Assembly (NCBI GenBank): GCA_017474515.1
Contig: JAFVHN010000089.1
Span: 1 to 33,435 of the forward strand
From: Prevotella sp.
GTDB taxonomy: Bacteria; Bacteroidota; Bacteroidia; Bacteroidales; Bacteroidaceae
Length of the DNA: 33,435 nt
Direction: 5' to 3'
Under the pieces are notes generated by a model, which saw nothing but the letters and a program-made list of their open reading frames with translations, did not search any database and was not told where the DNA came from. The position numbers were made by a program, and so were the translations under genes. How positions within the stretch are numbered: position 1 is the stretch's first letter; the number at the start of each line of letters is the position of its first letter. Below, in pieces: positions 15,266-22,904 of this stretch.

Positions 15266-15769
15266 TCACCTCCCGGCCTTTCTCGCATATTCAAACAGGG
15301 CGAGGGGCAGGTGGCAATAGCCGTCGGGATTTTTGTCAAGATAGTCCTGATGGCGCTCCTCGGCGACGTGGAAGTTCTTAAGTGGCAGCTTCTCCACCGC
15401 CAACGGCTCCCGGTGGCGTGCCTGTTCCTCGGCATACACTTTGTTGATGATGGGCAACTGGGCCTCGTCGGTGTAGTAGATGCCGGTGCGGTAGCGCGTG
15501 CCCACGTCGTGGCCTTGCCGGTTGAGGCTGGTGGGGTCGATGGCCTTGAAAAACATGTTGACCAGAAATTCAAGGTCGGTGACGGCGGGGTCATAGACCA
15601 CGCGCACGGTTTCGGCATAACCCGTCGTGTCGGTATATACTTCTTCGTAGGTGGGGTTCTCGGTATGTCCGTTGGCATAGCCCACCTCTGTTTCAATCAC
15701 GCCTTTCACCTGTTTGAAGAAATGCTCTGTTCCCCAGAAGCACCCTCCCGCGAAGTAGATTTCATTCAT
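15266..15769 (-). CDS. msrA: Peptide-methionine (S)-S-oxide reductase MsrA
   Basis: The 167-residue enzyme carries the MsrA active site AGGCFWGTEHFF with catalytic Cys10. GYANGHTENPTYEEVYT and HDVGTRYRTGIYY (about residues 102-114) are also present, and all are family hallmarks. It reduces the S form of methionine sulfoxide in proteins, using thioredoxin as electron donor. There is no signal peptide, so it is cytoplasmic, and no MsrB domain is fused. It precedes the patatin gene by 50 bases on the same strand and may be co-transcribed with it. A repeat element (15797-15872) lies immediately upstream. Confidence 0.97.
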   Translation of the reverse strand: MNEIYFAGGCFWGTEHFFKQVKGVIETEVGYANGHTENPTYEEVYTDTTGYAETVRVVYDPAVTDLEFLVNMFFKAIDPTSLNRQGHDVGTRYRTGIYYTDEAQLPIINKVYAEEQARHREPLAVEKLPLKNFHVAEERHQDYLDKNPDGYCHLPLALFEYARKAGR

Positions 15770-15796
15770 ATAAATATGAGTTAAAATGTTTTTTTA

Positions 15797-15872
15797 GCCC
15801 ACCCCCGGCCCTTCCGTAAGGAGGGGAGAAAAATCACCGTACGTCTTCCCCCCAGGGGGGACATGAGGGGCC
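15797..15872 (+). repeat. Paired G/C-hairpin intergenic repeat, copy
   Basis: The element reads GCCCACCCCCGGCCCTTCCG, then TAAGGAGGGGAG, about 18 variable bases, and CGTCTTCCCCCCAGGGGGGA, ending ATGAGGGGCC. It forms two small hairpins (CCCTTCC-GTAA-GGAGGG and CCCCCC-A-GGGGGG region). Similar copies lie at 25449-25530, 30523-30610, 31751-31832 and, degraded, 9409-9445. It lies between the flavoprotein and msrA genes. Confidence 0.75.
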
Positions 15873-15880
15873 TTCACCTT

Positions 15881-16504
15881 TTACCTTATAAAATGCATGG
15901 GTTGCCACTCCTCGCGCCCGGGATAATCGGGTTTCCCGCCAGCGTGAATTTTGTTCAGGAGCCAGGCCATGTTGTTTGCCAATGTGCGCATGGTCTGCAT
16001 TCCCTCGCTATCGAGAGCAGCTTGTCCTTCCTCCCGTCCATAGACAATGTTCCAATATTGTGATGTCACAATGGGCATGTTCATCATCTGGAACGGCATG
16101 TTCATGGTTTGAATGGCGGCGGTGGCCCCTCCGCGACGGCATACGCATACAGCGGCGGCCGGCTTGTTCTGGAGTTTGTGGCCGGCCGAATAGAGCATGC
16201 GCTGGAAGAGGGAGAGCACCGTGCCGTTGGGCTGACCGTAATAGACGGGCGAGCCGATGATGATGCCGTCGCACTGGTCGAGTTTCTCTACGATGCGGTT
16301 GCATAGGTCGTCGTCGAACACGCACCTTCCAAGGCCTTTTATCTTGCACTGGTTGCAGGCTATGCACCCCCGCACGGGCTTCGTGCCTATTTGCACTATC
16401 TCGGTTTGAATACCTTGTTGTTCAAGCGTTTTGGCGGCTTCGCACAGGGCCGTGAATGTATTGCCCGCTTTCCGTGGGCTGCCGTTGATTAACAGTACTT
16501 TCAT
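15881..16504 (-). CDS. Iron-sulfur flavoprotein-like NAD(P)H-dependent oxidoreductase
   Basis: The 207-residue protein has the flavodoxin-like FMN fold: MKVLLINGSPRKAGNT (residues 1-16) binds the FMN phosphate, and IIIGSPVYYGQPNG (about 86-99) lines the flavin ring. Between them is a compact cysteine cluster, Cys47-x2-Cys50-x2-Cys53-x7-Cys61 (CIACNQCK...C), the spacing of iron-sulfur flavoproteins (Isf) that hold a [4Fe-4S] cluster. Such proteins move electrons from NAD(P)H, ferredoxin or thiols to acceptors, often in oxygen defence in anaerobes. MsrA next door on the same strand fits an oxidative-stress context. ATG at 16504 is preferred to the TTG at 16516. A -7 box (TATTTTTG on the minus strand, 16561-16568) lies upstream. 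Confidence 0.87.
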   Translation of the reverse strand: MKVLLINGSPRKAGNTFTALCEAAKTLEQQGIQTEIVQIGTKPVRGCIACNQCKIKGLGRCVFDDDLCNRIVEKLDQCDGIIIGSPVYYGQPNGTVLSLFQRMLYSAGHKLQNKPAAAVCVCRRGGATAAIQTMNMPFQMMNMPIVTSQYWNIVYGREEGQAALDSEGMQTMRTLANNMAWLLNKIHAGGKPDYPGREEWQPMHFIR

Positions 16505-16738
16505 CTTTCTTGGCAATTTAGGTTGTTATTGTAAATTAGCAAAACTCAGGTTATAACATGCAAAAATACTAAAAACTACAGAATAACCCGATTTTTCAAC
16601 CTTTTTTTAGTTTTTTTTTAAAAATGTGGTATGCCGAATTGGTTTTCCATCGATTTTTTTAATTCGGATGGGCCTTAACATTTCAAGTTTGCCCGTCTTT
16701 TTTTCTGATTCAACCTACTCATGTTTTCTTCATTTTGC

Positions 16739-16968
16739 GATGGATAGCGACATAGGTGAAAACCGGTAAAAATATTTGACAAAACGAACCTTTTTCCTGT
16801 TGCCTTTGTAAGTCGTTGGATTTCAGCTATTTGAAAAACGGTTCAAGTTTGACTGCAAATTTCGGTGAGAGATTTGCCAATTCTCTCCTCTCAATTTGCC
16901 AAATCTCTGCCCGAAATTTGCGGTCAAACCTCTTTGGGTAACCCAAAAACTATGAAAAATCTTGACAA
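16739..16968 (-). repeat. About 229-bp intergenic element with 81-bp palindrome, copy A
   Basis: This is one of three copies (others at 22553-22780 and 32948-33176). In minus orientation it starts TTGTCAAGATTTTTCATAG, contains the palindrome at 16848-16928 and ends with TTTTCACCTATGTCGCTATC. The palindrome arms (TTTGACYGCAAATTTCGG and its complement) pair with few mismatches around a CTCTCCTCTC centre. No reading frame is shared by the copies. The copy lies between the divergent flavoprotein and outer-membrane protein genes. The remaining parts of the 16505-17138 gap are AT-rich; a 7-bp inverted repeat CCGAATT/AATTCGG (16634, 16661) is the only other structure seen. Confidence 0.85.
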
Positions 16969-17138
16969 AAGAGGGCGCTGCGCTAAATGATAAATGAAAA
17001 ATGATAATGCTGGCATTAATGGTCCATTCTTCCCGTTAATGGAGCAAAGAAATGATGTCAGAACTCTTTACCTCCTGAACTCCTGCTCTCCAAAAGACGA
17101 ATAAGGCTTGATAAAAATTTGCTAAAGTACCGAGAATG

Positions 17139-17170
17139 TTTGCGTAAATGGATTTTTTGCTTTAATTTTG
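17139..17170 (+). promoter_or_regulatory. Promoter of the outer-membrane protein gene
   Basis: TTTG at 17139-17142 and TAATTTTG at 17163-17170 are 20 bases apart. The ATG at 17198 is 28 bases beyond the -7 box. This fits the Bacteroidota consensus. Confidence 0.75.
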
Positions 17171-17197
17171 CACTCTCAAACGTAAATTGATAACGAA

Positions 17198-18286
17198 ATG
17201 AAGTGTTTTACAAAGCGTCTGCTCGTAGTTGCAACGGCTTGCCTTGCCGTTTCTTTTTGCGCCCATGCACAATATGATGCCGACACCGTGCAGATAGAAT
17301 ATGTCAAGAAAAACGATGTGCTCATAGAAACCGTCCCTCAGGACGTGGTGCTGACCCAGCACCTGAAGGAGAAGCGCAATGTGCTCAAGGAGCTGAACGT
17401 GGGACTGACGGCCGGCACCACCGGACTGGGCGTTGACCTGTCGCTGCCCCTTTGCGACTGGGCCCATGTGCGCGCCGGCTTTGCCATCATGCCGTCGTTC
17501 AAGCATGTGATGGACTTTCGCCTGCAGGTGGGCGACAAGCCCGACCGTAAATACGACGAGAACGGCAACCGCATTGAGACGAGATTTGAAAAGATGGCAA
17601 AAATCTACCAACAATTGACCGGCCACGAGGTGAACGAGGATGTGCAGGTGATAGGCCGCCCCACGTTCTACAACGGCAAGCTTTTGGTGGACTTCTTCCC
17701 CTTCCGCAACAAGAAATGGTCGATAACGGCCGGCGTTTATTATGGCAACGAGGTGATAGCCAAGGCTTATAACCGCACGGAGGACATGCCGTTGCTGGAG
17801 TGCGTGGATTTCTACAACGTGATGTACGACAAGGTGATGGATGCCTACACCGACCCTTATAATATCTTCCACGACGTGATACTGGCCAATTATAACGGCG
17901 TGGACATCTTCGTGCCCGAGGACCAGTCAGAACTCATGTACACCTACATGAAGCGATGGGGCAGGATGGGCATCCACCTGGGCGACTATTTCCTGGTGCC
18001 CGACAAAGACTGCATGGTGAAGGCCTCGGTGAAAGCCAACCGCTTCAAGCCCTACCTGGGCTTCGGATACGGCAATGCCGTGCCCAAGCCCGGCAAGCGC
18101 TACGGGCTGATGGTGGAAGCCGGATTTATGATGTGGGGCGGAACGCCGGTGGTTGACTGCTATGGCACCGACCTTGTATATATGAATGTGAAAGGCCGTC
18201 CCGGGCATTATGTTGATTTCATCAAGAAACTGAAGGTGTTCCCCGTGCTCAACATCAAACTTACGAGGAAATTGTTCCCGGATTGA
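17198..18286 (+). CDS. Outer-membrane beta-barrel protein, hypothetical
   Basis: The 362-residue product has a signal peptide ending SFCAHAQ (residue 25). The mature protein alternates short amphipathic strands, for example LNVGLTAGTTGLGVDLSLPL near residue 66, WSITAGVYYGN near 178 and FKPYLGFGYGNAVP near 285. This is the look of a Bacteroidota outer-membrane barrel with about 8-12 strands. I cannot assign a named family or a function. It has its own promoter and is transcribed away from the flavoprotein gene. About 130 bases with a C-run and A/T-runs follow before the next gene. Confidence 0.75.
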   Translation: MKCFTKRLLVVATACLAVSFCAHAQYDADTVQIEYVKKNDVLIETVPQDVVLTQHLKEKRNVLKELNVGLTAGTTGLGVDLSLPLCDWAHVRAGFAIMPSFKHVMDFRLQVGDKPDRKYDENGNRIETRFEKMAKIYQQLTGHEVNEDVQVIGRPTFYNGKLLVDFFPFRNKKWSITAGVYYGNEVIAKAYNRTEDMPLLECVDFYNVMYDKVMDAYTDPYNIFHDVILANYNGVDIFVPEDQSELMYTYMKRWGRMGIHLGDYFLVPDKDCMVKASVKANRFKPYLGFGYGNAVPKPGKRYGLMVEAGFMMWGGTPVVDCYGTDLVYMNVKGRPGHYVDFIKKLKVFPVLNIKLTRKLFPD

Positions 18287-18398
18287 AAAAACTTCCTCAT
18301 ACCTACAAACAACTAAACGACCCCCCCAGAAAAAAGATTTTTTTTACATCTTGTGCAACTTTTTTAATGTGTGCTCCGTCAAACAAGCAAATGAACAT

Positions 18399-18406
18399 TA
18401 ATTTTG
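18399..18406 (+). promoter_or_regulatory. -7 box for the DUF6249/PspC/sigma cluster
   Basis: TAATTTTG at 18399-18406 matches TAnnTTTG. The ATG at 18414 is only seven bases later, so the transcript would be leaderless or nearly so. No clear TTTG is present at the -33 distance, which would fit a promoter needing an activator or another sigma factor. Confidence 0.5.
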
Positions 18407-18413
18407 TGAACAG

Positions 18414-19142
18414 ATGAAAAGAGAATTATTATTGACATGGATTTTGGCTGCCACCCTGTGTGTGCCCGTCACAATGCAAGGACAGCGACACAGGCACCAT
18501 CCAACAACATCAACCCCTCAGGCAGCATCGGTGGCAGACACTATTGCCAGCTCTCCCGTGAACCAAAACGCCGACACCGCGGCGGTGGAGGCTTTCTCAG
18601 ACACTACTTCCACGGCACCTGTATCGGCCGACACCAGCAAGGTGGTGACAAATGGTGTGACCAATGATTGGGACGAAGAATGGGAAGGTGACTTCGACGA
18701 CTTCTCCGTTTCCGACTGGCACGACCTGATTAACTCCTTTAACTTAGGTGTTGGCGGCGTCATTTTTGCCGTACTTGTAGTCATCTTGGTGATTCTTCTC
18801 CTTTTGTCGCCTTTCCTCCTCCTTGGCTTCATTGCTTGGCTGATAGTTAGGAACCGCAACCGCCGGTATAAGATAGCCGAAAAAGCCGTTGAGCAGGGCA
18901 ACGAAATCCCCGAGCCGCTCCTGAAGGAGGAGAAAGTGCCCGACGAGGACTTGTGGCGTAGCGGCATACGGAATATATTCTTGGGATTCGGCATCGCCAT
19001 CGCCTTCTCCATCTGGCATTCGTCCACCATCTCGGCCATCGGTTGGGTGCTCGCCTTCTATGGCATCGGCCAGGTGGTCATTGCCAAGACTTCGAAAAAG
19101 AAAGAGAATGAATCCAGTGACGATATAGAAAAGAGAATGTAA
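18414..19142 (+). CDS. DUF6249-type membrane protein
   Basis: The protein has 242 residues. After a signal peptide (about 1-24) comes a Thr/Ala/Asp-rich linker to about residue 105. A strong transmembrane segment follows (VGGVIFAVLVVILVILLLLS, with a possible second, LLGFIAWLIV), then a basic stretch RNRNRRYKIAEKAVEQG. Two C-terminal membrane helices frame the pattern DLWRSGIRNIFLGFGIAI...IGWVLAFYGIGQVVI. This C-terminal block is typical of the DUF6249 family found in Bacteroidota beside PspC and ECF sigma genes. The function is unknown, possibly envelope-stress sensing. A GC-rich hairpin separates it from pspC. Confidence 0.75.
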   Translation: MKRELLLTWILAATLCVPVTMQGQRHRHHPTTSTPQAASVADTIASSPVNQNADTAAVEAFSDTTSTAPVSADTSKVVTNGVTNDWDEEWEGDFDDFSVSDWHDLINSFNLGVGGVIFAVLVVILVILLLLSPFLLLGFIAWLIVRNRNRRYKIAEKAVEQGNEIPEPLLKEEKVPDEDLWRSGIRNIFLGFGIAIAFSIWHSSTISAIGWVLAFYGIGQVVIAKTSKKKENESSDDIEKRM

Positions 19143-19173
19143 ACACTTTATTCCCTCTCATTCACCCAATGCG

Positions 19174-19202
19174 CCGGACACCCCTCCCACGGGAGTGTCC
19201 GG
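19174..19202. other. GC-rich hairpin between DUF6249 and pspC genes
   Basis: CCGGACAC at 19174-19181 pairs with GTGTCCGG at 19195-19202. Inner bases CTCCC and GGGAG extend the stem, leaving a short bulge. No T-run follows directly, so it is not a standard terminator. It may stabilise or process the operon mRNA, or be a leftover repeat. Confidence 0.6.
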
Positions 19203-19255
19203 GGCCGGGCCACAGAGTTTTCCTTTAAGCAAAATAATTCATAAAACATAAAATC

Positions 19256-19444
19256 ATGGTACAGAAGAAATTAACAAGATCGGCCGACCGTATTTTGGGC
19301 GGCGTGTGTGGCGGCATTGCCGAATACATGGATGTGGACCCCACGGTGGTTCGCGTCGGTTACGCAGTGCTCACGCTTTTCACGGCTTTTTGCGGAGTGT
19401 TGCTCTATCCTGTCCTTTGGATCATCATCCCTGAAAGACGTTGA
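19256..19444 (+). CDS. PspC domain protein
   Basis: The 62-residue protein is a stand-alone PspC domain: KKLTRSADRILGGVCGGIAE (residues 4-23), then YMDVDPTVVRVGYAVLTLFT and a closing membrane helix GVLLYPVLWIIIPE. PspC domains sit in the inner membrane; in enterobacteria PspC senses envelope stress and activates the phage-shock response. The stop at 19442-19444 is three bases before the sigma-factor start, so the two are tightly coupled. Confidence 0.93.
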   Translation: MVQKKLTRSADRILGGVCGGIAEYMDVDPTVVRVGYAVLTLFTAFCGVLLYPVLWIIIPERR

Positions 19445-19447
19445 CAA

Positions 19448-19984
19448 ATGGCTGGGCCGGGCGACATGATGCTGGTCACACAGGTGGCTGTGTTTCACAA
19501 CAAGCGGGCTTTCGACCAGCTTGTGAAGAAATACCAGTCGCCTGTGCGGCGCTTCTTCCTCAATCTCACTTTGGGAGACACGCAGCTCAGCGACGACCTG
19601 GCCCAAGACACCTTTGTGAAGGCCTATCTGAAAATCAACACCTTCCGGGGTGTGTCGGGTTTCGGCACCTGGCTTTTCCGAATTGCCTATAACGTCTTTT
19701 ACGACTACCGCCGCTCGCATAAGCCCACCGTTGACGACAATGCGCCGGAACTCTCGTTGCGCTCTGCCGGCGGCTCCGACGGAACTATTCGGATGGACAT
19801 CTACGAGGCCATGAAAACCCTGAAGGAGGAAGAGCGCACTTGCATCACACTACAAGTGCTCGAAGGCTTCACGGTGGACAAGATTGTCGCGGCCACGGGA
19901 ATGGCCGAAGGCACTGTGAAGTCGCATCTCTCGCGTGGAAAAAAACAATTAGCTAATTATCTCAGGAAAAATGGATATGAATAA
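19448..19984 (+). CDS. ECF-type RNA polymerase sigma factor
   Basis: The 178-residue protein has region 2 (KRAFDQLVKKYQSPVRRFF, then DDLAQDTFVKAYLKINTF and GTWLFRIAYNVFYDYRR) and region 4 (LKEEERTCITLQVLEGFTVD, then MAEGTVKSHLSRGKKQL), as in sigma-70 family group 4. It would direct RNA polymerase to a set of stress or envelope genes. It overlaps the next gene by 14 bases, and that gene encodes a membrane protein of the type that usually accompanies such sigma factors. No anti-sigma zinc motif is visible in this protein. The start at 19448 keeps the normal N-terminal region. Confidence 0.93.
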   Translation: MAGPGDMMLVTQVAVFHNKRAFDQLVKKYQSPVRRFFLNLTLGDTQLSDDLAQDTFVKAYLKINTFRGVSGFGTWLFRIAYNVFYDYRRSHKPTVDDNAPELSLRSAGGSDGTIRMDIYEAMKTLKEEERTCITLQVLEGFTVDKIVAATGMAEGTVKSHLSRGKKQLANYLRKNGYE

Positions 19985-20330
19985 ACAAACTACTGACGAT
20001 GACCTGTTGGTCAGCCGGTTCCTGAAAGACCATGCCCCCGACGTGGCCGACAACGGCTTCTCGCGGCGCGTCATGGCCGCCTTGCCGGCGCGCACCTCGT
20101 GGCTTAGCCGTTGCTGGACGGCTTTCTGCCTTGTCATTGCTTTGGCATTGCTCATTTATGGCAGGGTGTTCGACACCTTGCGCGGCATGGCTCGCGGGTT
20201 ATGGGCCGACGTGGTGACAAATGACCTCGTGCTTACTTCCGTGCCCTTGTCATGCTATCTGGTCTGTGTGGCCATTGCCGTCATTGGCAGCTGCTCGCTC
20301 CTGGCTGCCGAGCGTTCGTTGCTCAGGTAA
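19971..20330 (+). CDS. DUF5056-like membrane protein, putative anti-sigma factor
   Basis: The 119-residue protein has a soluble N-terminus (TTDDDLLVSRFLKDHAPDVA then DNGFSRRVMAALP) and two membrane helices: CWTAFCLVIALALLIYG near residue 46 and LSCYLVCVAIAVIGSCSLLA near 94. The DDxLVxxFL...DNGFSxRVM pattern is that of DUF5056 proteins, which follow ECF sigma genes in Bacteroidota. A role as the membrane partner that holds the sigma factor is inferred from its position and the 14-base overlap. ATG at 19971 or 19977 are both possible. Its stop lies four bases from the stop of the convergent PorE-like gene. Confidence 0.8.
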   Translation: MDMNKQTTDDDLLVSRFLKDHAPDVADNGFSRRVMAALPARTSWLSRCWTAFCLVIALALLIYGRVFDTLRGMARGLWADVVTNDLVLTSVPLSCYLVCVAIAVIGSCSLLAAERSLLR

Positions 20331-20334
20331 GTCG

Positions 20335-22395
20335 CTAAAAGTCGAAGAACGCATCGTCGCTTCCCTTATTGTCGTCGGAAGCGGCCTTCTTGGGCTGTGT
20401 CTTCAGGTTTCCTTGTTCGTCGAACATGCCGTAGGTGGTTCTCAGTACAATGAACTCCGTGCGGCGGTTCAGCTGGTTGCATATTTCTTGTTTCTCGTCG
20501 TCCTTGATGGCCTTGATGAACTCCTCGGTGAGCACATCGTCTTCTTTCAACCAGTTGTATTTCTCGGTCATTTTCTTCCTGATGGTCTTGGGCTTTTCCT
20601 TGCCATACCCCACCGGTGTAAGCCTGTCTTTGGCAATGCCGTGGTCAATGAGGTATGCCACCACGCTTTCCGCCCTCCGTTGCGAGAGGCCCTTGTTGTA
20701 GGCGGCGCTGCCACGATAGTCGGCATGGGCACTCAACTCAATGGTCACGTTGGGGTTCTCGTTGAGCAATTTCACCAATTCGTCGAGCGACTTCTCGCTC
20801 TCGGGGCGGAGCGTGGCCTTGTCGTAGTCGTAGAAAATGTTGTCGATGAGCACCGGCACGCGGATGCTGGCCAGCGGGAATTGCAGCGTGTATTGTTGCG
20901 ACTCGGTGACGGGTTCCACCTTTATTTCCTCCTTGTGGTTGAGGAAACCCTTGCACGAAGCCAGCAGAATATAGCTCACGCCGGGCTCTATGACCTGCTC
21001 GAAGGAGCCGTCGCCCTTCACGCTCAGTTTCATGTTCGTGCCGTCGTTTCCCACCATCTGCACCTGGGCGGCGGGCAGTTCATAGCCGTCGGTTTCATAC
21101 ACCCATCCCTTGATGGTCTGAATGATTTCGGGCTTCTCGAAGCTGTATATGTGGTCCCATCCCCGGCCGTCGTTCCTGTTCGAAGAAAAGAAGCCGCGGT
21201 TGTGAGGGCCCTCGAAGGTCATGCCGAAGTCGTCGCCCTGCGAATTGAGCGGGTACCCCGGATGTTCAATTTCATATTTCCCCTTTTTACTTACAGTGGC
21301 AATGAAGATGTCGAGCCCTCCCATGCCCGGATGTCCGTCGCTCGAGAAGTAGAGGTCGCCGTTGGGCCTGAACGTCGGGAACATCTCGTCGCCCTCCGTG
21401 TTGACGGGCTCGCCAAGGTTTTCCACTCCGCCCAGTCCCGATGTCGTCAGCCTCACGCGCCAGATGTCGAGGCCGCCCTTTCCTCCGGGCATGTCGCTCA
21501 CGAAGTAGAGCCATTCGCCGTCGGGCGAGATAGCGGGGTGGGCGAAGCTCGACAGGGTGTCGCGCGAAAGCTCCACCTTGTTGCCCTTGCCCCAGGCAGC
21601 GTCGGCGCGTGCCGAAGTCATGATTGTGGCGTAGCGCGGATACGACGGGTCCGACGAGCATTGCGTCAGGTACATGGTGCTCCCGTCGGGGGTGAAGCAG
21701 CAGGCCCCTTCGTCGTATTCCGTGTTCAGGCCGCTCTCAATGGTCTGCGGGCGGCCCCATTTCCCCTTGTCGTCTTTTTCAGAATAGAAAATGTCGGCGG
21801 GTTTCGCCCCCGTAATGCCGCTCAGTTCGTTGCCCTGGGCCTCATTGCGCGTGGAGGTGAAATAGAGCTTTTCGTAGTCGTTGCCGAAGAGCATGGGGCT
21901 GTAGTCGGCGCGGCGCGAGTTGAAAATGTCCATCCGCTTCACCGTGTATCGCGAGCCGTCCTGCTTGATTTTCGGAGCCGACTTTGCCGATTGTAGTCCG
22001 TTGATGGCCAGCTGGTTGTCGGGCATTGAGTCGAGCACAAGTTGAAACTCCTGCGCTGCCTCCTTGTAGTTGCCGTTTTTCAGCAGTTGCCGGCCGAAAG
22101 CCAGGTGGGTGTCAACGTTGTCCTGCTTGTAGCGTATCACGTTGCGGTAGCTTGCAATGGCCTTCTGTGCTTGTCCGATGCGCTCCCAGCATAGGGCCTG
22201 CCGTGTAGAGATACGGCCGCGCTTGTCGCGCTCCTTCGCCGGTGTCTTCTGGTAGGCCGTCTTGAACTCGTTGGCAGCGTCGTAATACTCCCCAATGGCG
22301 AAATACTTTTCGCCCTTCTTCAGGTTCTGGTCGGCGCCGCAACTTGCCGCCAGGCAACCTATAATAATATATAATGTAAAGCGAATATGCCGCAT
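20335..22395 (-). CDS. porE: PorE-like OmpA-family lipoprotein (type IX secretion)
   Basis: From the ATG at 22395 the protein has 686 residues and a lipoprotein signal (IIIGCLAASC, Cys at about residue 19). The domains in order are TPR-like helices (about 20-140), a beta-propeller of PD40/WD40 type with repeats such as ISPDGEWLYFVSDMPGGKGG and LYFSSDGHPGMGGLDIF (about 155-400), a carboxypeptidase-regulatory-like domain (IIQTIKGWVYETDGYELPAA, about 410-490), and an OmpA peptidoglycan-binding domain (ELSAHADYRGSAAYNKGLS then QRRAESV, VGYGKEKP). This four-domain order is that of Porphyromonas PorE, which ties the PorKLMN ring of the type IX secretion system to peptidoglycan. Not every OmpA/TPR lipoprotein of this shape is PorE, so the symbol is provisional. 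Confidence 0.85.
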   Translation of the reverse strand: MRHIRFTLYIIIGCLAASCGADQNLKKGEKYFAIGEYYDAANEFKTAYQKTPAKERDKRGRISTRQALCWERIGQAQKAIASYRNVIRYKQDNVDTHLAFGRQLLKNGNYKEAAQEFQLVLDSMPDNQLAINGLQSAKSAPKIKQDGSRYTVKRMDIFNSRRADYSPMLFGNDYEKLYFTSTRNEAQGNELSGITGAKPADIFYSEKDDKGKWGRPQTIESGLNTEYDEGACCFTPDGSTMYLTQCSSDPSYPRYATIMTSARADAAWGKGNKVELSRDTLSSFAHPAISPDGEWLYFVSDMPGGKGGLDIWRVRLTTSGLGGVENLGEPVNTEGDEMFPTFRPNGDLYFSSDGHPGMGGLDIFIATVSKKGKYEIEHPGYPLNSQGDDFGMTFEGPHNRGFFSSNRNDGRGWDHIYSFEKPEIIQTIKGWVYETDGYELPAAQVQMVGNDGTNMKLSVKGDGSFEQVIEPGVSYILLASCKGFLNHKEEIKVEPVTESQQYTLQFPLASIRVPVLIDNIFYDYDKATLRPESEKSLDELVKLLNENPNVTIELSAHADYRGSAAYNKGLSQRRAESVVAYLIDHGIAKDRLTPVGYGKEKPKTIRKKMTEKYNWLKEDDVLTEEFIKAIKDDEKQEICNQLNRRTEFIVLRTTYGMFDEQGNLKTQPKKAASDDNKGSDDAFFDF

Positions 22396-22552
22396 CTTCC
22401 TTCTTTTTTTCTTATAACGCACAAATGCCCGTTTTATTGCAGGCAAATGCAAATCGGCGCTGGGAAAGCGAAACGACGCGGCTCCTGCCCCGGCTTGTTT
22501 GTATATAGTAAATTTTCAAATGTCATTCTTCATTTATCTGAGTGCATCTGTT

Positions 22553-22780
22553 TTGTCAAGATTTTTCAATGGATTTTTGACCTTTAAAATGGTTTGACCG
22601 CAAATTTCGGGGAGAGAATTGGCAAATTTCTCCTCTCAAACTGCCAATTCTCTCCTCGAAATTTGCGGTCAAACTCTGGACGATTTTCAAGGTGTTGATA
22701 CTCAATGGTTTACAAAATCCGCGCAAAATGGCTTATTTTGTCAAAATCTTTTACCAGTTTTCACCTATGTCGCTATCCAT
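22553..22780 (+). repeat. About 229-bp intergenic element with 81-bp palindrome, copy B
   Basis: This copy begins TTGTCAAGATTTTTCAATGG, has the palindrome at 22593-22673 (arms TTTGACCGCAAATTTCGG and complement, about 30 pairs, few mismatches) and ends with TTTTCACCTATGTCGCTATC. Within it, TTGTCAAGATTTTTCA near the start and TTGTCAAAATCTTTTACC near the end are similar direct repeats. It lies between the divergent PorE-like and thioredoxin-like genes. An open frame runs from 22692 through its right part into the next gene, but this is fortuitous. Confidence 0.87.
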
Positions 22781-22904
22781 CTTAAGGAAAGACTTTCGCC
22801 GCCTTCATGCCCGGCTTTTAAGAAGATTTAACGCCCCTCAGCGTAATATTTCCGCATTATCATCGTATCTGATTATAGAAGATATAACAATTAAGGAACA
22901 AACA

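Noticed and set aside
20221-21996. 591-codon open frame on the plus strand
   Set aside because: It lies wholly antisense to the PorE-like gene, has no recognisable domain, and its composition (many Val, His, Gly) is that of the reverse complement of a GC-biased gene.
22692-22904. 71-codon N-terminal extension of the thioredoxin-like protein
   Set aside because: It is read from the right part of repeat copy B; a proper signal peptide begins at 22905.
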